DNA from: Ruegeria sp.
Lineage (GTDB): Bacteria > Pseudomonadota > Alphaproteobacteria > Rhodobacterales > Rhodobacteraceae
Direction of reading: 5' to 3'
Assembly (NCBI RefSeq): GCF_028066395.1
Contig: NZ_JALCBM010000013.1
Span: 1 to 48,713, forward strand
Length of the DNA: 48,713 bases
Of the stretch, positions 1 through 10,248 are shown piece after piece (position 1 is the first letter of the stretch; every line of letters begins with the position of its first letter). A program made the translations under genes and the position numbers. The notes beneath the pieces were generated by a model. That model saw nothing but the letters and a program-made list of their open reading frames with translations. It was not told where the DNA came from and ran no database searches.

Positions 1-836
1 ACTATGCGCTGATTTTCGGCAATTGGGGCGCACCCGAACTGGGTGTGACCGGTGCCGCGATTGCCTCTGTCGTCACCCAGCTTGTGTCGCTGGTGGCGGT
101 GGTGATTTACGCCGTGCGGGCAGAACCCGAACACAGGCTGTTCCAGCGCTTCTGGCGCCCGGATTGGGAGATGCTTTTGCGCGTCCTGCGTCTGGGCGTG
201 CCGATCGGGCTGACCACCTTGGCCGAGGTCACCTTGTTTGCCGCGTCGACCGTCTTGATGGGTTGGCTGGGACAGGTGCCGCTGGCGGCCCACGGGATTG
301 CCATGAACCTGACGTCAGCAACATTCATGGTACATATCGGTCTGTCCAATGTGGCGACGATCCGGGCAGGCAATGCGTTGGGCCGGAGGGATCGGGCGCA
401 TCTTGAAAAAGGGGCGATTGCGGTGACGGTGATGTCTTTGGTGACATCGGTGCTGACCATCATCCTGTTCCTGACCTGCGCCGAGCCGCTGATTTCCCTG
501 TTCATGGAGCCCGACGACCCGCAGCGCGGGCAGATTCTGGCGATTGGCACGGGTCTGCTGGCCGTGGCGGCGCTGTTCCAACTGGTCGATGGCGCTCAGG
601 TCATCGCGCTGGGGCTGTTGCGCGGGTTGCAGGACGCAAAGGTTCCGATGATGATCGCCGCGCTCAGCTATTGGGTTGTTGGCGTGCCGGCCTCGTATTT
701 CTTCGGTTTTGTACAGGGGATGGAGGGGATTGGCGTCTGGCTGGGTCTGGTGCTGGGTCTGGCCTGTGCCGGGGTTCTGCTGTTGGCGCGGTTCTGGCTG
801 CGGTCAGTGCGCAAAGTCGGGGTTCCGGCAGAGTAA
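1..836 (+). CDS. MATE family efflux transporter, C-terminal part (5' end outside window)
   Basis: The reading frame is open from base 3, so the N-terminus lies upstream. About 277 codons remain, against roughly 450 residues for the family. The visible part is a chain of hydrophobic helices with the small-residue signatures of MATE exporters, for example GVPIGLTTLAE, PLAAHGIAMNLTSATFM and FQLVDGAQVIALGLLRGLQDAK. MATE proteins export cationic drugs or metabolites across the inner membrane by H+ or Na+ antiport. The substrate cannot be read from sequence. The gene converges on the next one with only four bases between the stops. Confidence 0.88.
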   Translation, partial: YALIFGNWGAPELGVTGAAIASVVTQLVSLVAVVIYAVRAEPEHRLFQRFWRPDWEMLLRVLRLGVPIGLTTLAEVTLFAASTVLMGWLGQVPLAAHGIAMNLTSATFMVHIGLSNVATIRAGNALGRRDRAHLEKGAIAVTVMSLVTSVLTIILFLTCAEPLISLFMEPDDPQRGQILAIGTGLLAVAALFQLVDGAQVIALGLLRGLQDAKVPMMIAALSYWVVGVPASYFFGFVQGMEGIGVWLGLVLGLACAGVLLLARFWLRSVRKVGVPAE

Positions 837-840
837 ACGC

Positions 841-1242
841 CTAGTTTTTGCTCAGCCGATCCGCCTTTTTGCGCACCAGGACCGAGCGCAGATCGTGCAT
901 CGCCATCAACAGCCGGTCGGTTACATCGTCCAGCTGTGCGTCACTGGCCTTGGACTGCGCCCATTGCGTGGTCAGGTTCAGATGATCCACCGCGCGGTGG
1001 ATATCGTCGATATCCCGTTGCGCCAGCAGCGCCTGCCGTGCCTCCATCCAGCGCTGGATTTCGGCCGTGTCACCATCGGACAGCGCGCGCTGCCCCTGCG
1101 GTTTGACCTCGCCATTGCGGATGTTGATGACGGCGATCTGTTCCATCTCGATGCGCTGGTGGCGGTTTTCCGTGTCGATCCTGAACACAACAGCCCCGTT
1201 CTCGCGTATACGAAAATAGTATTCGGGCAGGGCTGTGGTCAT
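841..1242 (-). CDS. Conserved hypothetical protein, 133 aa
   Basis: Small soluble protein without signal peptide or membrane segment. The start is fixed by an ATG at 1240-1242 preceded by GGAGGACACC, an excellent ribosome binding site; the longer open frame upstream lies antisense within the aminotransferase gene. The N-terminus (residues 5-40) looks like a short beta-rich region with YYFRIRENGAVVFRID. The rest (60-130) is charged and helical. It follows aatA by 14 bases on the same strand, so the two are probably cotranscribed. I do not recognise the family. Confidence 0.7.
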   Translation of the reverse strand: MTTALPEYYFRIRENGAVVFRIDTENRHQRIEMEQIAVINIRNGEVKPQGQRALSDGDTAEIQRWMEARQALLAQRDIDDIHRAVDHLNLTTQWAQSKASDAQLDDVTDRLLMAMHDLRSVLVRKKADRLSKN

Positions 1243-1256
1243 GGTGTCCTCCGGGT

Positions 1257-2940
<1,684 letters not shown>

Positions 2941-2944
<4 letters not shown>

Positions 2945-3198
2945 CCGAACCGCGCGAAGTGCGGATCAGGCGTATGAAGATGCGGTCGATGCGGCGCGGG
3001 ATCAAGGAAATGGACCTGATCCTGTCGTCCTATGCGGATCGCAATCTCGATCGTATGGAACCGGTCGAGTTGGATACCTATGACGCGTTGCTGCATGAAA
3101 ACGATCAGGACCTGTATCAATGGGTCACCGGTCAGGTGCCCGCGCCTGATCCGTTTGCGGCGTTGATCGCGGATATCGCGCAAACCTTTCAAAAATAG
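2941..3198 (+). CDS. sdhE: FAD assembly factor SdhE (succinate dehydrogenase assembly factor 2 family)
   Basis: Small (85 aa) soluble chaperone that assists covalent flavinylation of the SdhA subunit. The hallmark RGxxE motif is present as RRGIKEMDLIL near residue 20, followed by the family pattern of small helices (ELDTYDALLHENDQDLYQWV). Length is normal for the family. It overlaps the upstream HTH gene by ATGA, so the two are translationally coupled; the succinate dehydrogenase genes themselves are not in the window. Confidence 0.88.
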
Positions 3199-3201
3199 CT
3201 T

Positions 3202-3224
3202 AAAATCCGGCTTAACCGATTTTT
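3202..3224 (+). terminator. Possible terminator after sdhE
   Basis: AAAAT-C-CGG and CCG-ATTTT pair around a five-base loop with one bulged C, followed by further T residues. It sits just after the sdhE stop. Stem GC content is low, so efficiency is doubtful. Confidence 0.3.
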
Positions 3225-3276
3225 CGGGATTTCGCGTCATCGTGCCCAGAACGACGCGAGTGAATCGGAGGATCGT

Positions 3277-3774
3277 ATGAGTATGGAAATGCAGGCCTCC
3301 GCCCAGGGGACCAAGGGGTTCATGTCCAGCTATCTTGAGGCGCTGGCGCTGGTCGAGCGTCTGCACCGGCTGCTGCTGGATGTCATCAAGGACGAATTTG
3401 AACGGGTCGGCGTGCTGGAGATCAACGCCGTTCAGGCGCTGCTGCTGTTCAATATCGGCGATCACGAAGTGACAGCGGGTGAGTTGAAAAGCCGTGGCTA
3501 CTATCAGGGCAGCAATGTCAGTTACAACCTCAAGAAACTGGTTGAGATGGGCTATATGCACCATCAGAGGTGTGAGATCGACCGCCGCTCAGTCCGGGTT
3601 CGGTTGACGCCGCGCGGGCGCGAGATACGGGATATCGTCTCGGACCTGTTCGCCCGCCATGCCGAGGGGTTGCAGGGCCGGGGCGTGCTGGGTCTGGACG
3701 GGATCGAGGATATCACCGGATCATTGCGCCGGGTGGAACGGTATTGGACCGATCAGATCCGATATATCTACTGA
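3277..3774 (+). CDS. MarR-family winged-helix transcriptional regulator (LdtR-like)
   Basis: A 165-residue winged-helix protein: dimerisation helices at about residues 15-50 (SYLEALALVERLHRLLLDVIKDEF), a recognition helix region around YYQGSNVSYNLKKLVEMGYM, and a wing with DRRSVRVRLTPRG near residues 103-115. The start at 3277 has GGAGG eight bases upstream. The composition resembles the alphaproteobacterial LdtR subgroup that controls cell-envelope genes, but that assignment is by resemblance only. It stands alone, convergent with the DUF1194 pair. Confidence 0.83.
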   Translation: MSMEMQASAQGTKGFMSSYLEALALVERLHRLLLDVIKDEFERVGVLEINAVQALLLFNIGDHEVTAGELKSRGYYQGSNVSYNLKKLVEMGYMHHQRCEIDRRSVRVRLTPRGREIRDIVSDLFARHAEGLQGRGVLGLDGIEDITGSLRRVERYWTDQIRYIY

Positions 3775-3777
3775 TTT

Positions 3778-4497
3778 TCACCGCGTTTGCGGGGACAGTT
3801 CGGACAGGATCAACCCCTCCAGTTCCTTGATCAGCTTGCGGGTCATGGCGTCCTCATAGGCATCAAACCCCAGCGCGACTTCGACAAAGGCGCCGGGGCC
3901 CCGGATGACCCAGGCGTTGTAATAGGCGGACAGCTCTCCGATCTGAACTTGGCGTTCATCGTCTGCCGAAGGGTCGTCGGCACCGATCACCAGCCCGTTG
4001 ATGGTGATGCCCGAACGGATGAGGTCGTGTTTGACGTCGCGCGGGTGTGGGCCCAGATTGTGCTTGCCATCACCGGACAGGTCCAGCGTGCGCTTCCAGC
4101 ATTCGGGTTGACGGGCCAGCAGGTCTGCGCCGAACCGCATGGCCGAACCGACCGCAGTGCCTTGTGGGGCGGGTGACCGGTTCACCGCGCTCAATCGCTG
4201 CGCAATCCCTTGCAGGTCAGCTGCCGAGAGGATTTCGATCCAATCCAGAAGCAGGCGCTGATGGTCGGTTTCACTCCATTCATAGACCGCAAGACGGATC
4301 GGGGCGTCCGGGTTCGACAGGATCAGTTGCTGCACGGTGGGGCGCAAGAGCGCACGCGCCAGCCCATCCAGTTGCAGCCGGTATTCGCGATGATCGACCG
4401 AGCCGGACACATCCAGCCCCAGCGCAAGTGCCTGCCGACAATTCGCCCCGACCGGGCTGGCCAACAGCGCAAACAGCAGGCCCAGCAGGCGAATCAT
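3778..4497 (-). CDS. DUF1194 protein, von Willebrand A-like, exported (second copy)
   Basis: A 239-residue protein with a signal peptide (about residues 1-18, ending VGA-NC) and a vWA-like fold. A MIDAS-type DxSxS is visible as LGLDVSGSVD near residue 28, and DLSGDGKHN later. Such domains bind a divalent metal and mediate protein contacts, usually in the periplasm. It is a paralogue of the adjacent upstream gene and overlaps it by four bases (ATGA), so both are made from one transcript. The molecular role of DUF1194 is not established. Confidence 0.8.
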   Translation of the reverse strand: MIRLLGLLFALLASPVGANCRQALALGLDVSGSVDHREYRLQLDGLARALLRPTVQQLILSNPDAPIRLAVYEWSETDHQRLLLDWIEILSAADLQGIAQRLSAVNRSPAPQGTAVGSAMRFGADLLARQPECWKRTLDLSGDGKHNLGPHPRDVKHDLIRSGITINGLVIGADDPSADDERQVQIGELSAYYNAWVIRGPGAFVEVALGFDAYEDAMTRKLIKELEGLILSELSPQTR

Positions 4498-5198
4498 TCC
4501 GAGGTTCCCGGCGCGGCGGTGCTCAGTTCCACCCCTTTCAACTCGCGTTCCAGTTTGCGGCGCATGGCGCGTTCGAAATCTTCGAATCCTTGCGCGATTT
4601 CCAGAAACGCGCCGGGGCCGTGCAGGACGTTGTTTTCGAAGAAGGGGATCAGGAACAGCTCTCCTTCGAAATCGGCGGCGTTGATGACCAGCCCGTTGAC
4701 CACCGTGTTTTCAAAGGGAAAATGCTTGTAGGCTAAATCCGGGCCATAGCCGTCATTGTTTGTCCCATCCCCCGACAGATCGATGGTCTGAAACAGGCAG
4801 CGCGGGGCCTGCTGCATCAACGAGGCACCAAATGCCAGCGCATGACCCATGGCCGTTGCTGACCCGCTGTCGGACCGGATGGATTGCTGAACGGTGGTGG
4901 CCGCCAGCAACAGGTCGGCCTCGGTCTCGATCATCGTCCAGTCCAGGATGAGGTGCTGCGCGGTCCGGCCGCTCCATTCATATACAGCCAGGGCAACAGG
5001 CAGCGGAGAGGAAAAGAACGCCTCCTGAACCTCGGGCGCGATCAGGGCCGCGGCCAGCCCCTGCCGCTGCAGGATGTCCTCTGCCTCATCGACCGACACC
5101 GAAATATCCAGCGCCAGAGCCAGCGCCAGACGGCACTGCTCGGCTGCGGCGGGGCCGGCCAGAACGGCCAGCCCCAAGGCAAGGGCCCGGCAGATCAC
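4494..5198 (-). CDS. DUF1194 protein, von Willebrand A-like, exported (first copy)
   Basis: A 234-residue secreted protein: signal peptide at about 1-19 ([19 protein letters not shown]), then the vWA-like core with DISVSVDEAED (DxSxS MIDAS) and DLSGDGTNN. The start is GTG at 5196-5198, overlapping the gloA stop as GTGA. Layout and motifs match the next gene closely, indicating a tandem duplication that has since diverged. The second gene has the same vWA signature and may form a pair with this one; no enzymatic motif is visible. Confidence 0.8.
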   Translation of the reverse strand: MICRALALGLAVLAGPAAAEQCRLALALALDISVSVDEAEDILQRQGLAAALIAPEVQEAFFSSPLPVALAVYEWSGRTAQHLILDWTMIETEADLLLAATTVQQSIRSDSGSATAMGHALAFGASLMQQAPRCLFQTIDLSGDGTNNDGYGPDLAYKHFPFENTVVNGLVINAADFEGELFLIPFFENNVLHGPGAFLEIAQGFEDFERAMRRKLERELKGVELSTAAPGTSE

Positions 5199-5623
5199 CA
5201 GTGCCCAGTGCTTTCCATGCTGGCCCAGGGTTCGGCCGGTTCCAGCGCCTGACCGTTCTGCAACAGCTCGACCGAGATATTGTCGGGTGAGCGCACAAAG
5301 GCCATGCGCCCGTCGCGCGGCGGGCGGTTGATCACCACGCCATTGTCCTGAAGGTGCTGACAGACCTCGTAAATATTGTCGACGCCATACGCGAGATGCC
5401 CGAAATGGCGGCTGTCATCAGGCAGCCCGTTATCGCCATCCCAGTTATAGGTCAGCTCGATCGGTGCGTCCTCTTGTCCCGGAGGGGCCAGGAAAATCAG
5501 CGTGAACCGGGCGGATTCATTCTCGTACCGGCGGGTTTCCTTCAGGCCCAGAAGTTCATAGAACGCCATGGATTTCTCCAGATCCTTCACGCGGACCATG
5601 GTGTGAAGATATGTCAGCGCCAT
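5195..5623 (-). CDS. gloA: Lactoylglutathione lyase (glyoxalase I)
   Basis: Converts the hemithioacetal of methylglyoxal and glutathione into S-lactoylglutathione. At 142 aa it has the four metal ligands expected of glyoxalase I: H7 (YLHTMVRV), E56 (PIELTYNWD), H76 (HFGHLAYGV) and E119 (SVELLQ). The start [10 protein letters not shown] at 5621-5623 has a purine-rich GGGAAG upstream and matches the canonical N-terminus; longer in-frame extensions lack homology. It heads an overlapping three-gene unit with the two DUF1194 genes and diverges from thyX. Confidence 0.94.
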   Translation of the reverse strand: MALTYLHTMVRVKDLEKSMAFYELLGLKETRRYENESARFTLIFLAPPGQEDAPIELTYNWDGDNGLPDDSRHFGHLAYGVDNIYEVCQHLQDNGVVINRPPRDGRMAFVRSPDNISVELLQNGQALEPAEPWASMESTGHW

Positions 5624-5800
5624 CGCGGCTTCCCCTGCATTGGTTGTGATGGTCTGCAGATTAGCGCGCCGGTTCCCCAAGTCGAGGGGCCACAGGGACA
5701 CAATTCCGGATTCGCGCCAAAAGCCGCACATGTGGCGGTTCCGGTGTCGCCGTCCCCGATATATAGTGGGACGCGACTCAGTGCAGGAAAGGATCATTTC

Positions 5801-6712
5801 ATGCCGCTATCCGCCGACCAACTGGCCGAGATCGACGCGCAACGTGCCCAGTCTCACCCGACCCGCCGCGTTGTTGCCGAAGGTATGGAAGATCATCTGT
5901 ACACCGCGCATCAGGTGCTGGATCACGGCTTTGTCCGGGTGATCGACTATATGGGCGACGATGCCGCGATCTGTCAGGCGGCGCGGGTGTCCTATGGCAA
6001 GGGCACCAAATCGGTGCAGAATGACGAGGGCCTGATCCGTTATCTGATGCGCCACTGGCATTCCACCCCGTTCGAGATGTGCGAGATCAAGCTGCATGTC
6101 AAACTGCCGGTCTTTGTGGCCCGCCAGTGGATTCGCCACCGGACCGCGAATGTGAACGAATACTCGGCCCGCTATTCGATTCTGGACCGCGAATTCTACA
6201 TCCCCGCGCCAGAACATGTGGCCGCCCAGTCCGAGATCAACAATCAGGGCCGAGGCGACGCGCTGCAGGGGGAAGAGGCCGCGCGCGTGCTGGAGATCCT
6301 CAAGGCCGACAGCGCCCGGTGCTATGACAATTACGAGGCGATGATTGGTCAGGACGGCCAGCAGGGTTTGGCGCGTGAACTGGCGCGGATGAACCTGCCC
6401 GCCAATATCTACACGCAATGGTATTGGAAGGTGGACCTGCACAACCTGTTCCACTTCCTGCGTCTGCGCGCCGATCCGCATGCGCAATACGAAATCCGCG
6501 TCTACGCCGAAACCATGTGCAAGATCGTGGCCGACTGGGTGCCCTTCGCCTATCGCGCGTTCGAAGATTACCGTCTGGGTGCGGTGAACCTGTCGGCGCA
6601 GATGGTGACCTGCTTGCGCCGGATGCTGGCGGGCGAGGCGGTGACGCAGGAAAACTCGGGCTTGACCGCGCGCGAATGGCGCGAATTTCAGGATGTGATC
6701 AAGGACGGATGA
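5801..6712 (+). CDS. thyX: Flavin-dependent thymidylate synthase
   Basis: Makes dTMP from dUMP using methylenetetrahydrofolate, NADPH and FAD, replacing ThyA. The 303-residue protein carries the ThyX signature RHRx7S at residues 112-122 ([11 protein letters not shown]), followed by [13 protein letters not shown]. The C-terminal half has the family helices ([22 protein letters not shown]). The start at 5801 follows GGAAAGGATC and gives [10 protein letters not shown], the standard N-terminus; the open frame extends far upstream but only antisense to gloA. Confidence 0.96.
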   Translation: MPLSADQLAEIDAQRAQSHPTRRVVAEGMEDHLYTAHQVLDHGFVRVIDYMGDDAAICQAARVSYGKGTKSVQNDEGLIRYLMRHWHSTPFEMCEIKLHVKLPVFVARQWIRHRTANVNEYSARYSILDREFYIPAPEHVAAQSEINNQGRGDALQGEEAARVLEILKADSARCYDNYEAMIGQDGQQGLARELARMNLPANIYTQWYWKVDLHNLFHFLRLRADPHAQYEIRVYAETMCKIVADWVPFAYRAFEDYRLGAVNLSAQMVTCLRRMLAGEAVTQENSGLTAREWREFQDVIKDG

Positions 6713-6802
6713 GTGTCCAACAGAAGATACACCCGGCGCCAGCGAGCCTCGCGCCGAAACAGGCCCTGCGTTCAGGAAAACCCTGACGGGGGTAAAGCGG
6801 TC

Positions 6803-6823
6803 AACGGCCGATAATTGGCCGTT
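6803..6823. terminator. Hairpin between convergent thyX and cold-shock gene
   Basis: AACGGCC / GGCCGTT form a perfect seven-base stem around GATAATT in the 150-base gap between two convergent genes. It could serve both as a weak bidirectional terminator. No strong U-tract follows on either strand. Confidence 0.4.
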
Positions 6824-6862
6824 AACCTTCTTGGACTTGTCCCACCTTTGGCGAGATCAGTT

Positions 6863-7069
6863 TTACAATGGCTTCAAATCAGCTGCCATTTGGCGACCGT
6901 CACGCCCGTCCTGCAGCTCGTACGAGACTTTCTGATTATCAGCGAGCCCGGTCAGACCGGATCGTTCCACGGCTGAGATATGAACAAACACGTCCTTGCC
7001 GCCTTCGTCGGGTGCGATAAACCCATAGCCTTTGGTTGTATTAAACCATTTCACGGTGCCGGTTGGCAT
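6863..7069 (-). CDS. Cold-shock domain protein (CspA family)
   Basis: A 68-residue single OB-fold nucleic-acid chaperone. Both RNA-binding motifs are present: RNP1 as KGYGFI (about residues 13-18) and RNP2 as VFVHIS. It binds single-stranded RNA and DNA and melts secondary structure. An upstream region of about 215 bases (7070-7285) carries no gene on this strand and probably holds the promoter and a long leader, as is common for csp genes; I see no defined cold box. Several paralogues usually exist, so I do not assign a letter. Confidence 0.93.
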   Translation of the reverse strand: MPTGTVKWFNTTKGYGFIAPDEGGKDVFVHISAVERSGLTGLADNQKVSYELQDGRDGRQMAADLKPL

Positions 7070-7285
7070 TTCCCGTGTCTCCTTCCTACTTACACGTCAT
7101 CCCCCGAAATTGCCGGGGACAGTGGCTGGCGCAACCGCAACGCATCACTGTTCGCCCAAACGAGACGGCCCGAATTGCGTGTTTCGCCTTTTTCAACATT
7201 GCACGGTGAAGTAAAAAATCAAGAATAACCGGGGTAAGCTTTTCAATTTGCCCGATATTACATCAGACACAGGATCAGCCCGACC

Positions 7286-7603
7286 ATGCGCCTTTTTGGT
7301 TTGAAAAACTGCGACACCTGCCGCAAGGCATTGAAATCCCTTCCAAATGCCGAACTGGTTGATGTTCGCGCCCAAGGTGTGCCCGGCCCGTTGATGTCGG
7401 CGGCGTATGAGAAATTCGGCAAAGCCTTGCTCAATACCCGCTCCACAACTTGGCGTGAACTGGACGAAAATCAGCGCACGCGCCCCGCGCTAGAGCTGTT
7501 GGCGGACCATCCGACCCTGATGAAACGCCCGCTGATCGAAGATGACGGCACCCTGTTTCTGGGCTGGACCGAGGAAACCCGTCAGGGTCTTGGTGTCGCC
7601 TGA
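7286..7603 (+). CDS. ArsC/Spx-family thioredoxin-fold protein (YffB-like)
   Basis: A 105-residue thioredoxin-fold protein with the active-site pair C9/C12 in GLKNCDTCRKAL, and ArsC-family features further on (TTWRELDENQRT, KRPLIEDDGTLFLGW). True arsenate reductases and the YffB/Spx group share this fold. The short length and the CDTCRKA motif fit the YffB-like, glutathione-linked branch better than a dedicated arsenate reductase, and there is no ars gene nearby. The start ATG at 7286 has AGGA upstream. Confidence 0.8.
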   Translation: MRLFGLKNCDTCRKALKSLPNAELVDVRAQGVPGPLMSAAYEKFGKALLNTRSTTWRELDENQRTRPALELLADHPTLMKRPLIEDDGTLFLGWTEETRQGLGVA

Positions 7604-7644
7604 GCCAGCACATATGTGACATCTGCAACTGCGGAGACGAATGA

Positions 7645-8013
7645 ATGCGAAACGCTGCAATGATATTGGGCGTCATCGCCGGGATGATCGGCATGATGGT
7701 CGGTTTTGTCGGCTATGGCTTTGTGGAACTGATCGACCAGTTTGGCGAAATCGACGGGATTGCCGAACAGGTGGACAACCCGGAACTGGTGCAGTCGGCC
7801 TCGATCCTGGCGCCGTTGCTGGCGATTGCCGGTGGCGCGATGGCCCATGCGCGGGCTTTGATCGGGGGCATCATGCTGCTGCTGTCAGCGGCGGGGATGT
7901 ATTTCGCCTTTGGCTTTGGCGTCTTCACCATGTTCCCGATTGCTTTTGCCGGGGTGGCGGGGGTCCTTGGGCTGGCCGCGGGAAAACCGGACGAGCCCAA
8001 GGCGCATTTCTAA
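7645..8013 (+). CDS. Small hydrophobic membrane protein of unknown function, 122 aa
   Basis: Contains an N-terminal transmembrane helix (about residues 5-25, ILGVIAGMIGMMVGFVGYGF), an acidic stretch around IDQFGEIDGIAEQVDNPE, and two further hydrophobic segments (about 53-90 and 90-112). The tail KPDEPKAHF is soluble. Glycine- and methionine-rich helices suggest a small integral inner-membrane protein. It lies 41 bases after the ArsC-like gene and may be cotranscribed with it. It converges on bufD. I do not recognise the family. Confidence 0.68.
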   Translation: MRNAAMILGVIAGMIGMMVGFVGYGFVELIDQFGEIDGIAEQVDNPELVQSASILAPLLAIAGGAMAHARALIGGIMLLLSAAGMYFAFGFGVFTMFPIAFAGVAGVLGLAAGKPDEPKAHF

Positions 8014-8044
8014 AGCGCTTTGCCTGTAACGGCGCTGGATCAAG

Positions 8045-8563
8045 TTACTTAAGGCGCAGCAACCGGTCGAGCGAGAGCGGGCCCGCGCCGTTGATCACCA
8101 TCACCAGAAACAGGAAGGTCCACATCACGCGCTGGTCCATCAGGGATGGGGCGGCGTCAAACAGGCTGCCCAGTTTCACCCCATGACCGGCGACGTCAAC
8201 CAGTGTTTGAACCCAGACAAAGCCGATCATGGCGACAGCGGCCAACCGGGTCAGCAAGCCGACCAGCAGCAGGGCGGGCAGTACAAACTCGGCTACGGTG
8301 CCAAAGAAGATGACGATGCGCTGGAAAAAGGTCATCTGGGTGACGTCCCACAGCACGGCCTCGGCGGCTTTGGGGAAGATCTGGCCGAATGCCCCGCTTG
8401 AGGGTGAGAAGATCGATCCGTCGATCTTCAGCATGGCCGAGTTCCAGTAGTAGACCAGCAGGACAGCGATAAAGACCAAGCGGGCCAATGTGGGCGTCAA
8501 CCAGCCCGAGGCGTGATCCACCTTTTCCATGGAAGCGTTGTAAGTTGAGATCAGGGCAGTCAT
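8045..8563 (-). CDS. bufD: DoxX-family membrane protein of the bufferin operon (BufD-type)
   Basis: A 172-residue integral membrane protein of the DoxX/DoxD family with about four hydrophobic helices (LARLVFIAVLLVYYWNSAML, FFQRIVIFFGTVAEFVLPALLLVGLL, AVAMIGFVWVQTLVDV, and a C-terminal one). In known bufferin/gig clusters a DoxX gene closes the operon and is thought to act in membrane redox chemistry or transport of the product. Its start overlaps the bufC stop by four bases, so it is the last gene of a tightly coupled four-gene operon. The specific function is inferred from context. Confidence 0.82.
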   Translation of the reverse strand: MTALISTYNASMEKVDHASGWLTPTLARLVFIAVLLVYYWNSAMLKIDGSIFSPSSGAFGQIFPKAAEAVLWDVTQMTFFQRIVIFFGTVAEFVLPALLLVGLLTRLAAVAMIGFVWVQTLVDVAGHGVKLGSLFDAAPSLMDQRVMWTFLFLVMVINGAGPLSLDRLLRLK

Positions 8564-9321
8564 GTGTCCAGCCTTTCGATAGTCACGGAAGTAATCGCAC
8601 CGCCCTGTAACAGCAGTGCGAGGGTGGTTCCCAGGTCAAATTCGGGGGTCTCGGCGGCGGTCGCCTCGAATGCTGCGCCAATGGTTTGCCCGTCCTGAAT
8701 CCGGGCGATCCAGTCGGCACCGCCTGCGGGCAGCAGATGCGGGGCGGGGTCGTATTCCGGGCGGGTGATCAGGACATCCTGCGCACCTGCCTGCGGTTTG
8801 GGCGCATCGGCTTGCGAATTGTACTGCCAGATCGCAAAGATCGGCCAGTCGGACCGCAGCACCTGCACCGCCGGGGCCAGGGTCAGTTTCGCGGCCATCA
8901 GATCTTCGGGCGCAATGGCCAGCGCGTCGGGTTCGATTGGGTGGCCATCGGCGGCGTGATAGGCGCGGCGCAGCGCCAGTTCCAGCCGGGCGATATCTGC
9001 CAGATAGCCCAGATGCGAAAGCTGCTCCATCCCGGCCAGAAAACCGGGGAAGTCTTCGCCGTAGAACATCATCAACGGGGACGAGGGCGGGTGCTGGCGC
9101 AGGAAGATGCCCGCCAGACCGTCCATATTCTGTGGCCCCAGCAGTTTGGTGATCACCGGGAAGGCCTGATGCATCGCCTCGGTCAACGAGACGGCCACGT
9201 TGTTGCGGTAAACGCTGAACCGACGCCCGGCGGGGGCGGCATTGGCATCCTGCAAACCGTCTGGCACAGGGCGGCTGGCATCCAGCAGGGCCGAGTGGAA
9301 ACTGGTTTGCGACACGCTCAT
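8560..9321 (-). CDS. bufC: MNIO partner protein, DUF2063 family (BufC/MbnC-like)
   Basis: A 253-residue cytosolic protein of the DUF2063 'putative DNA-binding' family. In related clusters it is the partner of a DUF692 oxidase and helps recognise the precursor peptide. Its N-terminal helical part (residues 5-95) shows the family pattern [25 protein letters not shown] and [21 protein letters not shown]. The C-terminal part (about 140-250) is beta-rich. Both ends overlap neighbours by four bases, showing translational coupling. Despite the family name I see no reason to call it a DNA-binding protein here. Confidence 0.87.
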   Translation of the reverse strand: MSVSQTSFHSALLDASRPVPDGLQDANAAPAGRRFSVYRNNVAVSLTEAMHQAFPVITKLLGPQNMDGLAGIFLRQHPPSSPLMMFYGEDFPGFLAGMEQLSHLGYLADIARLELALRRAYHAADGHPIEPDALAIAPEDLMAAKLTLAPAVQVLRSDWPIFAIWQYNSQADAPKPQAGAQDVLITRPEYDPAPHLLPAGGADWIARIQDGQTIGAAFEATAAETPEFDLGTTLALLLQGGAITSVTIERLDT

Positions 9322-10175
9322 GCGGGGACCCGGTCCAATGCGGTCTGCGCCCGTTCAGCCTCGGCCCGTAGCACCGGCCAGTCGGGCACATCGGTGTCCC
9401 ATTCGACCAGCAGCGGTTTGGGGCCGGACTGTTCCAGAACGTAGTCCAGCAGGGCCCAGACCGGATCGACCACCTCGCGCCCATGGCTGTCGATCAGCAG
9501 GGGGCGGCCGTGGTCGTCTTCGTCTTCGTCATGGCCGCCGAGGTGAATCTCACCCACCTGTTCCAGCGGATAGGCGTCGATATAACCTTGCGGCGAGAAA
9601 TCCAGATTGGTGGCCGAGACAAAGACGTTGTTCACATCCAGCAGCAGCCCGCAGCCGGTGCGCCGGGCAATCTCGCTCAGGAAATCGGGCTCGGACCAGG
9701 TGCTTTCCTCAAAGGCCAGATAGCTGGAGGGGTTTTCCAGCAGCATTTGGCGCCCGACCACCTCTTGCACCTGATCGATATGATCGCAGACGCGGGTCAG
9801 CGTGGCGTCGGTATAGGGCAGGGGCAGCAGGTCGTTCAGGAAATGGCTGTCATGGGTCGACCAGGCCAGATGTTCGGAAAAACTGGCCGGGTTCAGCCAG
9901 CCGACCAGATGTTTCAGTCGGGCCAGATGATCGGTATCCAGCGGGGTTTCGCCGCCGATGGACAGGCCAACGCCGTGGACCGAGATGGGAAACTGTTCGG
10001 ACAAATGGCGCAGCTGCGCCAGCGGGCGACCACCGTCGCCCATGTAATTCTCGGCGTGAATTTCCAGCCACGCCACCGGTTTTGCGTGTTCGAGAATCTG
10101 TGAAAAATGCTGCGGTTTATATCCGACACCCGGCGCGGCGGGCAGGCGGTTTGACCTTAATGCATCATCCAACAT
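9318..10175 (-). CDS. bufB: MNIO (DUF692) multinuclear iron oxidase of the bufferin operon
   Basis: A 285-residue TIM-barrel enzyme of the DUF692/MbnB family. These use two or three irons to oxidise cysteines in a precursor peptide to heterocycles such as thiooxazole. The family iron-ligand motifs are visible in order: [44 protein letters not shown] and [16 protein letters not shown]. It lies between the cysteine-bearing precursor gene (bufA) and its DUF2063 partner, the order expected for bufferin/gig clusters. It starts 73 bases after bufA ends, past a terminator-like hairpin. Confidence 0.92.
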   Translation of the reverse strand: MLDDALRSNRLPAAPGVGYKPQHFSQILEHAKPVAWLEIHAENYMGDGGRPLAQLRHLSEQFPISVHGVGLSIGGETPLDTDHLARLKHLVGWLNPASFSEHLAWSTHDSHFLNDLLPLPYTDATLTRVCDHIDQVQEVVGRQMLLENPSSYLAFEESTWSEPDFLSEIARRTGCGLLLDVNNVFVSATNLDFSPQGYIDAYPLEQVGEIHLGGHDEDEDDHGRPLLIDSHGREVVDPVWALLDYVLEQSGPKPLLVEWDTDVPDWPVLRAEAERAQTALDRVPA

Positions 10176-10202
10176 CAGCGCGTTCCCTGATCACGATGAA
10201 AA

Positions 10203-10224
10203 GGGCGGGCGATAGTGCCCGCCC
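10203..10224 (-). terminator. Intercistronic terminator-like hairpin between bufA and bufB
   Basis: GGGCGGGC and GCCCGCCC pair perfectly (eight GC pairs) around a six-base loop. On the coding (minus) strand the stem is followed by TTTT. Placed right after the precursor gene and before its modifying enzymes, it is well suited to let most transcripts end after bufA while some read through into bufBCD. Confidence 0.65.
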
Positions 10225-10248
10225 CCAAACGTCTTCGGTTATGTGGCC

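Noticed and set aside
3200-3215. TTAA-N8-TTAA resembling a CtrA box
   Set aside because: The CtrA consensus needs a seven-base spacer; here it is eight and it overlaps the terminator-like hairpin after sdhE.
7609-7618. Palindrome CACATATGTG before the small membrane-protein gene
   Set aside because: Only ten bases, found once, and without a second copy or supporting context.
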